Counted from the stretch's first letter, positions 26,181-35,517 are shown. The stretch is DNA of 46,527 nucleotides from Eubacteriales bacterium (GCA_030533405.1 JAUNJF010000025.1:1-46527); one strand, 5' to 3'. A program made the numbers and translations. The notes: generated by a model from the letters alone, not told the origin.

Positions 26181-26786
26181 CTAAAACATTTTCTTAAGCG
26201 CTTGTTTCAATAAGTCCTCTGGATTCATTTCTTCTGCACCAGCTATCTGTTTTACAGCACGAAATGCTTCTGTTTCAGAATATCCAAGACTTACTAACGC
26301 TAATATTGTATCCTGTACAGTATTGGAGTTTATCATCTCTGAGGTTTGATGTGCAGGCACAACATCTTGATCAAACATATCATCTAACGATAACTTATCT
26401 TTTAATTCCATAATAATTCGATTGGCACCTTTTGCACCTACACCATTGGCTTTTGTAATTGCTTTGGTATCACCTGCCATAATCGCAACAGCTAAATCAT
26501 TTACAGATAAAACACTTAATATTGCAAGTGCTGCCTTAGGTCCTACTCCACTAACAGTTAATAACAGTTTAAATGTGTCTAATTCTCTTTTGGTTAAGAA
26601 TCCAAACAATGCTATACCTTCTTCACGTACATGTAAGTATGTAAAAATCTGCACTGTTTGATGTAGGTTTGCAATTTGATTTAATACCATAGCAGATGTA
26701 AAAATTTGATAACCAATTCCATTATTTTCAAGTAATATATAATCTTGTTCTAATGCTTCGACTGTTCCTTTTATATATCCAATCAT
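26181..26786 (-). CDS. ruvA: Holliday junction DNA-binding protein RuvA
   Basis: RuvA is a tetramer that holds the four-way junction flat and loads RuvB. The 201-residue protein begins [17 protein letters not shown] (OB fold), continues with [14 protein letters not shown] and the two helix-hairpin-helix motifs [17 protein letters not shown] and [20 protein letters not shown], and ends with the flexible linker and domain III ([19 protein letters not shown]) that contacts RuvB. It heads the ruvA-ruvB-zapA-U32-ftsW-PBP operon. Upstream is the overlapping divergent promoter shared with yprB. ruvC is not in the window. Confidence 0.96.
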   Translation of the reverse strand: MIGYIKGTVEALEQDYILLENNGIGYQIFTSAMVLNQIANLHQTVQIFTYLHVREEGIALFGFLTKRELDTFKLLLTVSGVGPKAALAILSVLSVNDLAVAIMAGDTKAITKANGVGAKGANRIIMELKDKLSLDDMFDQDVVPAHQTSEMINSNTVQDTILALVSLGYSETEAFRAVKQIAGAEEMNPEDLLKQALKKMF

Positions 26787-26839
26787 ATTTTTATCAATCC
26801 TAATCCTTTATCTGTGTTTTTTTCTCAAAAGCCGCATTC

Positions 26840-26868
26840 ATTATAGCACATTTTTTTACATTATGCTA
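26840..26868 (-). promoter_or_regulatory. Extended -10 promoter of the ruvA operon
   Basis: On the minus strand TGC-TATAAT (TATAAT at 26840-26845) with a weak -35 (TAGCAT, 26863-26868). That -35 overlaps the -10 region of the oppositely directed yprB promoter. Confidence 0.7.
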
Positions 26869-26872
26869 TGAT
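26844..26872 (+). promoter_or_regulatory. Extended -10 promoter of yprB
   Basis: TGC-TATGAT (TATGAT at 26867-26872) with a weak -35 (TAGCAC, 26844-26849) overlapping the ruvA -10. Transcription would start about 45 bases before the yprB ATG. Confidence 0.65.
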
Positions 26873-26922
26873 AGAATTCTTAATATATAATGAATGTTCA
26901 AGATAGAACAAAGAGGTTATTT

Positions 26923-28038
26923 ATGAAAATCACAAATGAATCACAAACTATAGATTCAGCAACAAAGGAATCTTTACAATGTCTTTATCATTCGTATCCT
27001 AATGAAAAGTTATTATTTTTTGATATTGAAACAACAGGATTTGTTGCCAAACATTCGACATTATATTTGATTGGATGTTTATGGATCTCGGAAGAACAAA
27101 TTCATATTCAACAATGGTTTAATGAATCTGGAAAAGAAGAATGCGAAATTCTAGCTGCATTTATAGAATTTTATAAAAACTTTACTTGTTGTATTCACTT
27201 TAATGGTGCCAATTTTGATATTCCATATCTAAGACAAAAAGCCGAAATTTATCATTTGGATTTTGAATTAGATACACAATTATATCAAATTGACATTTTA
27301 AAAGAGATTCGCCCGCTTAAACAGATTTTGCATTTAGACAACTTAAAACAAATTATGATAGAAAAGTTTCTCAAAATCACACGTGAGGATTTGTATTCCG
27401 GTGGTGATTTAATTAAGGTATATCAACACTTTGTTTCCGCAAAAAATTACGATGATGAGAAACGTTTATTACTTCATAATCATGATGATATGCTTGGAAT
27501 GTTACAAATTCTTCCAATATTACGCTATAAATTGTTATTCGATGGAATGCATACGAATGATATAAAGATTACTGATTTAAGGATTGACCAGACTAGAGAC
27601 ACTCTTTCGATCTTTTTTTCTGTTCCGTCATTTGTTTCTATACCACAAAGATTATCTTTTACAAAAAAAAATACTTATATAACTGCATTAGAAACAAGTG
27701 TAACGATTACAATACCGATCATTTCAGGATGCTTTAAACATTACTTTAATGACTACAAAAATTATTACTATCTTCCAAACGAAGATACAGCAATTCATAA
27801 AAGCGTGGCTATGTATGTTGATTCTTGCAATCGAATCAAAGCAACAAAAAATAATTGTTATACTAAAATGGAAGGTCAATTTATTCCTTGTTATGATAAA
27901 TCTTTTTTGGAACAATTTAAAGAGAATGCACAAGATAAAGAGTGCTATCAGTTATTAGATACGATAAAAAACCAAAAAGAAACTGCAACAAAAGAATATG
28001 TCATATGCGTTCTAAAAGAATTTATAAAAAAGGGCTGA
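26923..28038 (+). CDS. YprB-type ribonuclease H-fold exonuclease domain protein
   Basis: The first ~200 of 371 residues form a DEDD-type exonuclease fold: LFFDIETTGF with D34 and E36, HFNGANFDIPYLRQKA with the second Asp, HLDNLKQIMIEKF, and HNHDDMLGMLQIL with the last Asp. This matches the YprB RNase H-like family of Firmicutes, whose substrate is not established. The C-terminal half (about 210-371) is not recognised. The ATG at 26923 has AAGAGG six bases upstream; an earlier in-frame ATG at 26890 lacks a site. It is the only protein gene on the plus strand here, divergent from ruvA. Confidence 0.82.
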   Translation: MKITNESQTIDSATKESLQCLYHSYPNEKLLFFDIETTGFVAKHSTLYLIGCLWISEEQIHIQQWFNESGKEECEILAAFIEFYKNFTCCIHFNGANFDIPYLRQKAEIYHLDFELDTQLYQIDILKEIRPLKQILHLDNLKQIMIEKFLKITREDLYSGGDLIKVYQHFVSAKNYDDEKRLLLHNHDDMLGMLQILPILRYKLLFDGMHTNDIKITDLRIDQTRDTLSIFFSVPSFVSIPQRLSFTKKNTYITALETSVTITIPIISGCFKHYFNDYKNYYYLPNEDTAIHKSVAMYVDSCNRIKATKNNCYTKMEGQFIPCYDKSFLEQFKENAQDKECYQLLDTIKNQKETATKEYVICVLKEFIKKG

Positions 28039-28058
28039 CAGTATTGTCAGCCTTTGTC
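28033..28058. terminator. Bidirectional terminator between yprB and cheR
   Basis: GGCTGACA (28033-28040), loop GTAT, TGTCAGCC (28045-28052), an 8-bp perfect stem overlapping the yprB stop codon. The T-run is good for the minus-strand cheR transcript (six T) and weak for yprB. Confidence 0.88.
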
Positions 28059-28060
28059 TG

Positions 28061-28837
28061 TTAGATTTTCTTATAAAAAAAATAATCAATCGGTGAAAAA
28101 CCTATTTCAGATGACCGAATAATTTGTTCTGTACTTCCAATAAATAACATACCATGCGCATCAAGTGCTTGATGAAACGAAGTATATACCTTATCCTTAG
28201 CAACATCTGTAAAATAGATAACAACATTTCTACATACAATTAAATGCATTCCTGTTGGATATGCATCTTCTAATAAATTGTGTTTTTTAAATTCTACACA
28301 ATTTTTTATTTCAGAACAAATCTGATATCCATTTCCATTCTCAATAAAATATTTGTTCAAAAATTCTTTTGGTAATCTTTCTACGCTTCTTTTGTTATAA
28401 TAGCCTTCTTTTGCAAATGCCATAACATTTTCGTCAATATCTGTTGCCAAAATATGAATTTTATTAAGTGGAACATATTTTGCCAAAATCATAGCAATTG
28501 TATACGGTTCATCACCTGTAGAACAGGCAGCGCTCCAAATATGAAGATCTTGCCCATAATGTTTAAATAACTCAGGTAACATTTTTGTTTCAAAGCGTTC
28601 CCATTGTTCTGGATTTCGATAGAATTCCGATACATTTATTGTTAAATAATTAACAAAGGTATCCAATAATTTTTTGTCACTTTTGAGTGCACAATAATAA
28701 GAATAAAAATCTTTAAAACCATTACGCATCATTAATGACTCTATTCTACGTTTCATTTGTTTTTCTTTGTATAATGTTAAATTGATTTGAATAAGATGAT
28801 AAATATCTTCTTTAAACGCTTCGTAATCGTAATTCAT
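28061..28837 (-). CDS. cheR: CheR-type chemoreceptor/protein-glutamate O-methyltransferase
   Basis: CheR methylates glutamates on chemoreceptors using S-adenosylmethionine. The 258-residue protein has the all-helical N-terminal domain (RIESLMMRNGFKDFYSYYCA), the conserved TINVSEFYRNPEQW, the SAM site IWSAACSTGDEPYTIAM, ILATDIDENVMAFA, and VCRNVVIYFTD. It ends GFSPIDYFFYKKI. The ATG at 28837 is favoured, six bases from AGGAG. No other chemotaxis gene (cheA, cheB, receptor) is in the window, so its partner is elsewhere or it acts outside classical chemotaxis. Its Shine-Dalgarno directly follows the terminator of ispH-rpsA. Confidence 0.92.
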   Translation of the reverse strand: MNYDYEAFKEDIYHLIQINLTLYKEKQMKRRIESLMMRNGFKDFYSYYCALKSDKKLLDTFVNYLTINVSEFYRNPEQWERFETKMLPELFKHYGQDLHIWSAACSTGDEPYTIAMILAKYVPLNKIHILATDIDENVMAFAKEGYYNKRSVERLPKEFLNKYFIENGNGYQICSEIKNCVEFKKHNLLEDAYPTGMHLIVCRNVVIYFTDVAKDKVYTSFHQALDAHGMLFIGSTEQIIRSSEIGFSPIDYFFYKKI

Positions 28838-28848
28838 CATTTTCTCCT

Positions 28849-28883
28849 AAAAAAACCTCGCCTTAGCTATTCTAAAGCGAGGT
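28849..28883 (-). terminator. Strong terminator after ispH-rpsA, abutting the cheR ribosome binding site
   Basis: A 12-bp stem ACCTCGCTTTAG/CTAAGGCGAGGT (28872-28883 with 28855-28866) and a 5-base loop, then seven T on the minus strand. The cheR AGGAG begins at the next base. Confidence 0.93.
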
Positions 28884-28896
28884 TTTAGATTCAAAA

Positions 28897-30828
28897 TTAT
28901 TCTTCTACAGATTCAGCTGCTGTATCCTCGGCAACTTCATCCTCTGGAAGCAATGCTTTCATGCTAAGGCTAATTTTCTTATCCTCGGCTTTGAAATCTA
29001 CTACTTTTGCCTCAATCTCCTGTCCAACTGTCAAAACACTTGAAGGTTTTTCGATATGCTCTTTTGCAATCTGCGAAACATGCAATAAAGCATCAACGCC
29101 TGGCTCTAACTCAACAAACGCACCAAAGTCAGTCATTCTTGCAACCTTACCAGTTACAACGTTACCAATTGCATATTTTTCATCTGCATTTAACCATGGA
29201 TTTGTTTCATCAAATTTAAGGCTTAATGCAATCTTCTCACCCTGAATATCTTTGATGATAGCTTTCACTGCATCACCAACATTAAATAATTTTTTAGGAT
29301 TCTCTACTCTACCCCATGACATTTCAGAGATATGAAGCAATCCGTCTGCTCCACCTAAATCAATGAATGCACCAAAGTCAGTAACGTTCTTAACAGTTCC
29401 TTCTACCTTATCACCAACATTAATCTTTGCAAATAATGCTTCTTTAGCAACCTTCTTAGTAGCCTCAATTAACATCTTACGATTACCAATAATTCTTCTC
29501 TTACGAGGATTAAACTCAGTAATCTTGAACTCAATTTCCTGATCTTTGTATTTTGATAAATCCTTTTCGTATGTGTCAGAAACAAGACTTGCTGGAATAA
29601 ATACTCTTGCTTCTTCAACGATTACACTTAAACCACCGTCTAATACCTGATTAACAACACCCTTCAATACCTCTTCGTTATTGAAAGCTTCTTCTAATTT
29701 CTCATTTGCCTTCTCAGCAGCAACACGCTTTACAGATAATAATACCTGTCCATCACCATCGTTAGTCTTAACAACCTTAGCCTCAATTGTTTCACCAACC
29801 TGTACCTTATCCTTTAATGAGATATTCATATCATTTGAATACTCATTCTTTGGGATAATACCATCAGCTTTGTAATTAATGTTAAGAATGATTTCATCCT
29901 CTTTTACATCAATAACTTCACCTTTTACAATCTTGCCTGCACTGATTCTGCTCTCCTCAGCCAAGCTTTCTTCAAACATTTTTCCAAAATCTTCTGCCAT
30001 GCTACCATGAACCTCCTTAATAATTTGATTAGGGGTAGATGCCCCTGCAGTAATACCTACCCTACTAACGGATTCAAAAGTAGCTAAATCCAAATCAACG
30101 AGTGTCTGTATATAGTAAGTATTCGCACATTCTTTTTTGCTAATATCATATAGCTTTTGTGTATTAGAACTGTTCTTTCCACCAATCACAATCATTGCAT
30201 CTACCTGCTTCGCAATAGAAGCTGTTTCTTTCTGTCTTTCTTCTGTTGCATTGCATATGGTGTTATAAACGGTTATATTATAACCTTTTTTTTCGAAAAT
30301 TTCAACCATCTTATTGAATTTATTATGATTAAATGTTGTTTGAGATACCAAAACAACACCTTTTTCACAAGAAATAATGGTATTTTCAGCATCTTCCTCT
30401 GTTTCAACAACAACTGGTGTATGAAAACACCAACCACAAATCCCCTGTACTTCTGGATGTCTTGCATTCCCTATGATAACAATCTGCTTTCCTTCGCTAC
30501 TTTCTTTTTCTACTATTTTATGGATTTTTTTAACAAACGGACAGGTTGCATCAACCAATTTTAATCCCTTTGATTGAATTAGGTCATATACATGTTTATC
30601 CACTCCGTGAGAACGTATCACAATCGTTCCTTGCTGAATTTGTTCCAATTCATCAATGGTATCTATTACAGATACACCTTTTTCTTCTAAATCTCGGATT
30701 ACTTCTTCATTATGAATAATCGGACCATACGTATATACATTACCTTTTCCTACTTCTTGATATACCGTATCAACAGCTCTTTTGACGCCAAAACAAAATC
30801 CAGCTGTTTTCGCTAACAACACTTCCAT
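28897..30828 (-). CDS. ispH: Bifunctional IspH (HMBPP reductase)-ribosomal protein S1 fusion
   Basis: Residues 1-285 are IspH, the iron-sulfur enzyme that makes IPP and DMAPP in the last MEP-pathway step: cluster ligands C12 (TAGFCFGVKRA), C96 (VDATCPFVKKIH) and C192 (NTICNATEERQ) and the ligand-binding AGASTPNQII are present. Residues about 300-630 hold four S1 RNA-binding repeats, the third and fourth clearest (VKNVTDFGAFIDLGGADGLL, VARMTDFGAFVELEPGVDAL), then a short acidic tail. This fusion is known in Clostridia, where the S1 part replaces a separate RpsA. Both parts are intact and in one frame. It lies 16 bases downstream of cmk; cmk-ispH-rpsA is a conserved order. Confidence 0.96.
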   Translation of the reverse strand: MEVLLAKTAGFCFGVKRAVDTVYQEVGKGNVYTYGPIIHNEEVIRDLEEKGVSVIDTIDELEQIQQGTIVIRSHGVDKHVYDLIQSKGLKLVDATCPFVKKIHKIVEKESSEGKQIVIIGNARHPEVQGICGWCFHTPVVVETEEDAENTIISCEKGVVLVSQTTFNHNKFNKMVEIFEKKGYNITVYNTICNATEERQKETASIAKQVDAMIVIGGKNSSNTQKLYDISKKECANTYYIQTLVDLDLATFESVSRVGITAGASTPNQIIKEVHGSMAEDFGKMFEESLAEESRISAGKIVKGEVIDVKEDEIILNINYKADGIIPKNEYSNDMNISLKDKVQVGETIEAKVVKTNDGDGQVLLSVKRVAAEKANEKLEEAFNNEEVLKGVVNQVLDGGLSVIVEEARVFIPASLVSDTYEKDLSKYKDQEIEFKITEFNPRKRRIIGNRKMLIEATKKVAKEALFAKINVGDKVEGTVKNVTDFGAFIDLGGADGLLHISEMSWGRVENPKKLFNVGDAVKAIIKDIQGEKIALSLKFDETNPWLNADEKYAIGNVVTGKVARMTDFGAFVELEPGVDALLHVSQIAKEHIEKPSSVLTVGQEIEAKVVDFKAEDKKISLSMKALLPEDEVAEDTAAESVEE

Positions 30829-30844
30829 CTTTTATCTCCTGTTT

Positions 30845-31507
30845 TTATAAATTATCTTTTACAACAGAAAGTATCGTATTAACCACTTCATCAATACTCA
30901 TATCAGAACTATCTATGAAAATGGCATCTTCAGCCTGCTTTAGCGGAGCAATTTCTCGATTCATATCACGCGTATCACGTTCAATAATATCCGCTTCAAT
31001 TTTATTTAAGTCTGCCTGCTCACCTTTTTCAATTAATTCCTTATAGCGACGTTTAGCTCTTTCGTTTGATGATGCTGTAAGATAAATCTTAACCTCTGCA
31101 TTTGGTAATACATTGGTTCCTATATCTCTACCATCCATAACAACATTATAGTTTTTCGCCATATTTCTTTGTAAATCCAATAGTGCAGCACGAACAGGTG
31201 CTTTTGCAGATGACTTTGATGCCATATTACCGGTTTCTTCTGTTCGTAAAAACGGTGTAACGTTCTCCTGATTTAAAATCACCTGCTGCGCATCATTTTC
31301 ATAACAGATTTGGATATGAATCTGATCACATGCTGCCTTTAACGCTGTATCATTTTCAATATTAATGTTATGATTTAACAAATAATACGCAATCGCTCTA
31401 TACATTGCACCAGTATCAACGTATATATAATTTAGTTTTTTTGCGACCATTTTTGCAATTGTACTTTTTCCTGCACCAGCTGGTCCATCAATCGCTATAC
31501 TTGCCAT
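30845..31507 (-). CDS. cmk: Cytidylate kinase
   Basis: Cmk phosphorylates CMP and dCMP, recycling cytidine nucleotides from RNA and phospholipid turnover. The 220-residue protein has P-loop GPAGAGKST (8-16), YVDTGAMYRAIAYYLL, MDGRDIGTNVLPNAEVKIYL, and the lid-region ERAKRRYKEL. It ends FIDSSDMSIDEVV. A GGAGGG site precedes the ATG. It begins the cmk-ispH-rpsA transcript; a promoter lies 35 bases upstream. Confidence 0.96.
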   Translation of the reverse strand: MASIAIDGPAGAGKSTIAKMVAKKLNYIYVDTGAMYRAIAYYLLNHNINIENDTALKAACDQIHIQICYENDAQQVILNQENVTPFLRTEETGNMASKSSAKAPVRAALLDLQRNMAKNYNVVMDGRDIGTNVLPNAEVKIYLTASSNERAKRRYKELIEKGEQADLNKIEADIIERDTRDMNREIAPLKQAEDAIFIDSSDMSIDEVVNTILSVVKDNL

Positions 31508-31541
31508 CTTTAACCCTCCAATAAAATTACTAACTTTTTAT

Positions 31542-31571
31542 ATTATACTATCATACTCGCTATATTGGCAA
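31542..31571 (-). promoter_or_regulatory. Promoter of cmk-ispH-rpsA
   Basis: On the minus strand TTGCCA (31566-31571), an 18-base spacer and TATAAT (31542-31547), 35 bases before cmk. Confidence 0.75.
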
Positions 31572-31595
31572 GTTTCTCATCATATTTCAAGAGGT

Positions 31596-32819
31596 TCAAC
31601 AGCTAACGCCAGCCAAATAACCAGTCGACCATGCAATTTGCAAATTAAATCCTCCTGTTAATGCATCCAAATCTAATACTTCGCCAGCAAAATATAAGCC
31701 TGCAGTCAACTTAGACTCCATTGTTGCAGGGTCGATTTCTTTCACTTTAATGCCACCTTTTGTAACAATCGCCTCATCCCATCCACGAAGACCGGTTACC
31801 GAAAATGATAAGTTTTTTATCGTATATCCAAGTTTTTTTCGTTCTTCTTTTGTAAGTTCATTTATTTTCTTTTCTCCGTCTAATCCACTTTTTTCTATTA
31901 CAATTGGAATTAGCGAACGAAGCAACAACTTATCCAGGCTGTTTTTTAACTGTTTGTTTTGAAATAATTGAAAATCTTTTAATATACGTTCATCCAACAC
32001 TTTTTCATCTAAAGCTGGTTTTAAATCAATTACCAATTTTAGTTTTTTATCTAAGTATTTATGAATATATGCACTAGCTTTAATAATAATCGGACCACTA
32101 ACACCAAAATGCGTAAAAAGCATTTCACCAAAATCAGAATATACTTTTTTATTATCTGCATAAATTGTAGCAGAAACATTTTTTAATGAAATACCCATTA
32201 ATTCTTTACAACATGCATCTTCTAACACAAACGGTACTAAAGAAGGTTGTACAGAAATAATATTGTGTCCTGACTGTTTTGCAAATTCATAACCATCCTT
32301 GCATGCTCCGGTACGCGGATAAGAAACACCCCCTGTTGCTACAATCACGCTATCAGCATACATTTTTTTATGATTTACGATTTCAATTCCTTTACATATG
32401 TTATTTTCGATAATTAAAGATTTTACTTTTGTATTCAAGAGAATTGTAGCATTTAATCTTTTCAGCTCTTTTTCAAGTGCTTTGATCACATCAGACGAAT
32501 GATCTGATGTAGGAAACACTCGATTTCCCCTTTCTATTTTATAGGACATCCCTAATTCCTCAAAAAAATCCATAACCATATCATTAGAAAATGTATAAAA
32601 AGCGCTATATAAAAATTTAGGATTTGATACAACGCTTTGAAAAAGATCTTCTATATCACATGCATTGGTAAAATTGCATCTACCCTTTCCTGTAATAAAT
32701 AATTTCTTTCCCAATTTTTCATTTTGCTCTATTAAAGTTACTTTTCGTCCGTTTTTTGCTGCTTGAATTGCAGCCATCATTCCTGCGGCACCACCGCCAA
32801 TTATAATTACATGATTCAT
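31596..32819 (-). CDS. BaiN/HI0933-type NAD(P)/FAD-dependent oxidoreductase
   Basis: A flavoprotein of the HI0933 family. The 407-residue protein opens with the FAD-binding HVIIIGGGAAGMMAAIQAAK, then KLGKKLFITGKGRCNFTNA, which is diagnostic of the family, VIVATGGVSYPRTGA and FTHFGVSGPIII. It ends with the second FAD-contact block LYFAGEVLDLDALTGGFNLQ and WSTGYLAG. BaiN in bile-acid-converting clostridia is a named member, but most homologues have no known substrate and I do not assign one. The ATG at 32819 is chosen over a TTG six bases earlier. It is preceded by the oadA terminator and followed by the cmk promoter. Confidence 0.88.
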   Translation of the reverse strand: MNHVIIIGGGAAGMMAAIQAAKNGRKVTLIEQNEKLGKKLFITGKGRCNFTNACDIEDLFQSVVSNPKFLYSAFYTFSNDMVMDFFEELGMSYKIERGNRVFPTSDHSSDVIKALEKELKRLNATILLNTKVKSLIIENNICKGIEIVNHKKMYADSVIVATGGVSYPRTGACKDGYEFAKQSGHNIISVQPSLVPFVLEDACCKELMGISLKNVSATIYADNKKVYSDFGEMLFTHFGVSGPIIIKASAYIHKYLDKKLKLVIDLKPALDEKVLDERILKDFQLFQNKQLKNSLDKLLLRSLIPIVIEKSGLDGEKKINELTKEERKKLGYTIKNLSFSVTGLRGWDEAIVTKGGIKVKEIDPATMESKLTAGLYFAGEVLDLDALTGGFNLQIAWSTGYLAGVSC

Positions 32820-32849
32820 ATTCAAAAAATTCCTTTTATTATAAGTAGC

Positions 32850-32877
32850 AAAAGAAGATGCTCATAAGAGCATCTTC
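32850..32877 (-). terminator. Terminator of the decarboxylase operon
   Basis: A perfect 10-bp stem GAAGATGCTC/GAGCATCTTC (32854-32863 with 32868-32877), loop TTAT, extended by A-T pairs into a short TTTT tail on the minus strand. It begins 17 bases past the oadA stop. Confidence 0.9.
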
Positions 32878-32893
32878 TTCAACTTTTCATGAA

Positions 32894-34315
32894 TTAAACT
32901 GGATATACTCCGTTTTCTGTATCAGCAATAGATAAATCCACTTTTGACTGCTGTGCTTCTCTATACTTAAAGAAATCAGTAGCTACCTGTGGGAATAATG
33001 CATATGAAAGTACATCCTCATCCTGTTGTTTATACTGTGCACACTCTTTTTCCATCTGTTTAAGCTGTGGCTTAATATCATCAGCTGGACGATAAGTAAT
33101 AGGTTTTTTCATACCTAAACTATCAAGTGCTTTTTTCTGAACAGCTTTATCAACTGGCTTTGTTGTCTGACCATATTTACCAACTAATAAATCTTTAGAT
33201 TCTTTTGTTAAATTCTTGTAACGCTCACCTAATACGACATTTAATACAGCCTGTGTACCAACGATTTGTGAAGAAGGTGTAACCAAAGGAATCTCACCAA
33301 AATCTTTACGTACTCTTGGAATTTCCTCTAATACTTCATCGTATTTATCTTCTGCATGCATTTCCTTTAACTGTGAAACCATGTTTGATAACATACCACC
33401 TGGTACCTGATACAATAAAGTCTTAATGTTAACACCCATTACCTTTGGACTAAGAAGTCCTGATTCCAACCACTCCTCGCGCATTGGACGGAAGTAATCA
33501 GCAATCTCTGCTAACAAGTTCTGATCAAATCCTGGATCATAAGGTGAACCCTCAAACGATTTTGCCATAACCTCAGTTGCAGGCTGTGATGTTCCCATAG
33601 CAAGTGGTGACATTGCAGTATCAATTACATCACATCCAGCTTCTACTGCCTTCATATATGTCATTGCTGCAACACCTGATGTATAATGTGTATGCAATTG
33701 AATTGGAAGTTTAGAACCTTCCTTTAATGCCTGAACAAGCTCTGATGCTGCATTTGGAACCAAAAGACCAGCCATATCTTTAATACAAATAGAATCTGCA
33801 CCCATATCTTCGATTCTCTTAGCGATATCTCTCCAATACTCTAATGTATAAGCATCTCCTAATGTATAAGAAAGTGCAACCTGAGCATGTCCTTTTTCTT
33901 TATTTGCTGCTTTTACAGCTGTCTTTAAATTACGTAAATCATTCAAACAATCGAAAATACGAATAATATCAATACCATTTGCAATTGATTTCTGAACAAA
34001 ATATTCAACTACATCATCTGCATAAGGTGCATATCCTAAAATATTCTGACCTCTAAATAACATCTGCAATTTTGTGTTTTTAAATCCATCTCTTAACTTT
34101 CTAAGTCTCTCCCATGGATCTTCCTTTAAGAATCGAAGAGATGCATCAAATGTCGCACCACCCCAACATTCTACTGAGTGATATCCGACTTTATCCATTT
34201 TATCAATAATCGGGAGCATTTGTTCTGTTGTCATACGAGTCGCAATCAATGACTGATGCGCATCACGTAATACTGTTTCAGTAATTCCTACTGGCTTTGC
34301 TACCTGTTTTGCCAT
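32894..34315 (-). CDS. Oxaloacetate decarboxylase alpha-like carboxyltransferase (transcarboxylase 5S-like), without biotin domain
   Basis: This subunit moves CO2 between an alpha-keto acid (pyruvate/oxaloacetate) and biotin. The 473-residue protein is a TIM-barrel carboxyltransferase: metal-site D18 in TVLRDAHQSLIATR, QMLFRGQNILGYA, FDCLNDLRNL, the carboxylated lysine K179 in ICIKDMAGLL, and metal ligands H208 and H210 in QLHTHYTSGV. It ends soon after the post-barrel domain, with no fused biotinyl domain; the carrier is a separate gene. It is the last gene of the five-gene operon, 33 bases after the beta subunit. Confidence 0.92.
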   Translation of the reverse strand: MAKQVAKPVGITETVLRDAHQSLIATRMTTEQMLPIIDKMDKVGYHSVECWGGATFDASLRFLKEDPWERLRKLRDGFKNTKLQMLFRGQNILGYAPYADDVVEYFVQKSIANGIDIIRIFDCLNDLRNLKTAVKAANKEKGHAQVALSYTLGDAYTLEYWRDIAKRIEDMGADSICIKDMAGLLVPNAASELVQALKEGSKLPIQLHTHYTSGVAAMTYMKAVEAGCDVIDTAMSPLAMGTSQPATEVMAKSFEGSPYDPGFDQNLLAEIADYFRPMREEWLESGLLSPKVMGVNIKTLLYQVPGGMLSNMVSQLKEMHAEDKYDEVLEEIPRVRKDFGEIPLVTPSSQIVGTQAVLNVVLGERYKNLTKESKDLLVGKYGQTTKPVDKAVQKKALDSLGMKKPITYRPADDIKPQLKQMEKECAQYKQQDEDVLSYALFPQVATDFFKYREAQQSKVDLSIADTENGVYPV

Positions 34316-34348
34316 ATCTTATTCCTCCATATTCAATATATAAGTCTC

Positions 34349-35479
34349 TTACATTACACCAAAAATCGCCATAAAAGTTCCTGCAGCTACGGCTGTACCA
34401 ATAACACCAGCAACATTTGGTCCCATTGCGTGCATTAATAAGAAGTTTGTAGGATCGGCTTCCGCACCAACTTTCTGTGATACACGAGCTGCCATAGGAA
34501 CAGCAGATACACCAGCAGAACCAATCAATGGATTAACCTTACCCTTTGTTGCCCAACACATTAATTTACCAAATAATACACCAGCACAAGTACCGATAAT
34601 AAATGCAATTAATCCTAAAGCAACAATCTTTAACGTATCAAGTTTCAAGAATGACTGTGCTGTTGTTGTTGCACCAACAGAAGTACCAAGCAAAATAACA
34701 ACAATGTACATAAGTGCATTTGATGCAGTCTCAGATAACTGTTTTACAACACCACATTCTCTAAATAAATTACCAAGCATCAACATACCTACAAGTGGAG
34801 CTGTTGTTGGTAAAATTAAAACAACTACAATCGTTACAACAACTGGGAATAAAATCTTCTCAAGTTTTGAAACAGGTCTTAACTGCTCCATTTTAATCTT
34901 ACGTTCTTTTTCTGTTGTTAATAACTTCATAAAAGGTGGCTGAATAACAGGAACCAACGCCATATAAGAATATGCCGCTACAGCAATTGGACCCATCAAT
35001 GTACCACCCATACCTAACTTACCAGCAAGGAAAATCGATGTAGGACCATCAGCTCCTCCGATAATCGAAATTGCTGCTGCTGCCTTATCACTAAATCCCA
35101 TAAGAATTGCAAAAAAGTATGCGGAATAAATACCAAACTGTGCTGCCGCACCTAACAAAAAGCTCTTCGGATTTGCAATTAACGGACCGAAGTCTGTCAT
35201 CGCACCAACCCCCAAGAAAATCAAAGATGGTAAAATACTCCACTCATCTAACAAATAAAAATAATGAAATAGTCCTCCATCTGCAATGATACCTGGAAAC
35301 ATATTCGCAAGTAACATACCGAAGGAAATCGGAACTAATAATAATGGTTCAAAACCAAATTTTATTGCAAGAACAAGGAACACACAGGCAACTAAAATCA
35401 TAACGAAATTGCCCCAGTAAAGACTTGCAAATGCAGTCTGTCCACCTAAGTTCTGCAACGTATTCCATACGTAATCCAT
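34349..35479 (-). CDS. Sodium-translocating decarboxylase beta subunit
   Basis: This membrane subunit decarboxylates carboxybiotin and couples it to export of Na+. The 376-residue protein is polytopic with about nine hydrophobic segments. It carries the conserved [17 protein letters not shown] (about 88-104) and the ion-site loop [12 protein letters not shown] (139-150) with D144, and [15 protein letters not shown] near the C-terminus. It is shared in type by oxaloacetate, methylmalonyl-CoA and glutaconyl-CoA decarboxylases, so it does not fix the substrate by itself. It sits between the biotin carrier and the OadA-like gene. Confidence 0.94.
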   Translation of the reverse strand: MDYVWNTLQNLGGQTAFASLYWGNFVMILVACVFLVLAIKFGFEPLLLVPISFGMLLANMFPGIIADGGLFHYFYLLDEWSILPSLIFLGVGAMTDFGPLIANPKSFLLGAAAQFGIYSAYFFAILMGFSDKAAAAISIIGGADGPTSIFLAGKLGMGGTLMGPIAVAAYSYMALVPVIQPPFMKLLTTEKERKIKMEQLRPVSKLEKILFPVVVTIVVVLILPTTAPLVGMLMLGNLFRECGVVKQLSETASNALMYIVVILLGTSVGATTTAQSFLKLDTLKIVALGLIAFIIGTCAGVLFGKLMCWATKGKVNPLIGSAGVSAVPMAARVSQKVGAEADPTNFLLMHAMGPNVAGVIGTAVAAGTFMAIFGVM

Positions 35480-35517
35480 CTAAATTGCCTCCTGTAAAAT
35501 AATATACAATAAACTAA

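Noticed and set aside
30157-30564. 135-codon plus-strand frame opposite ispH
   Set aside because: Antisense to well-supported IspH, rich in Cys/Phe/Asn runs, and without a start signal.
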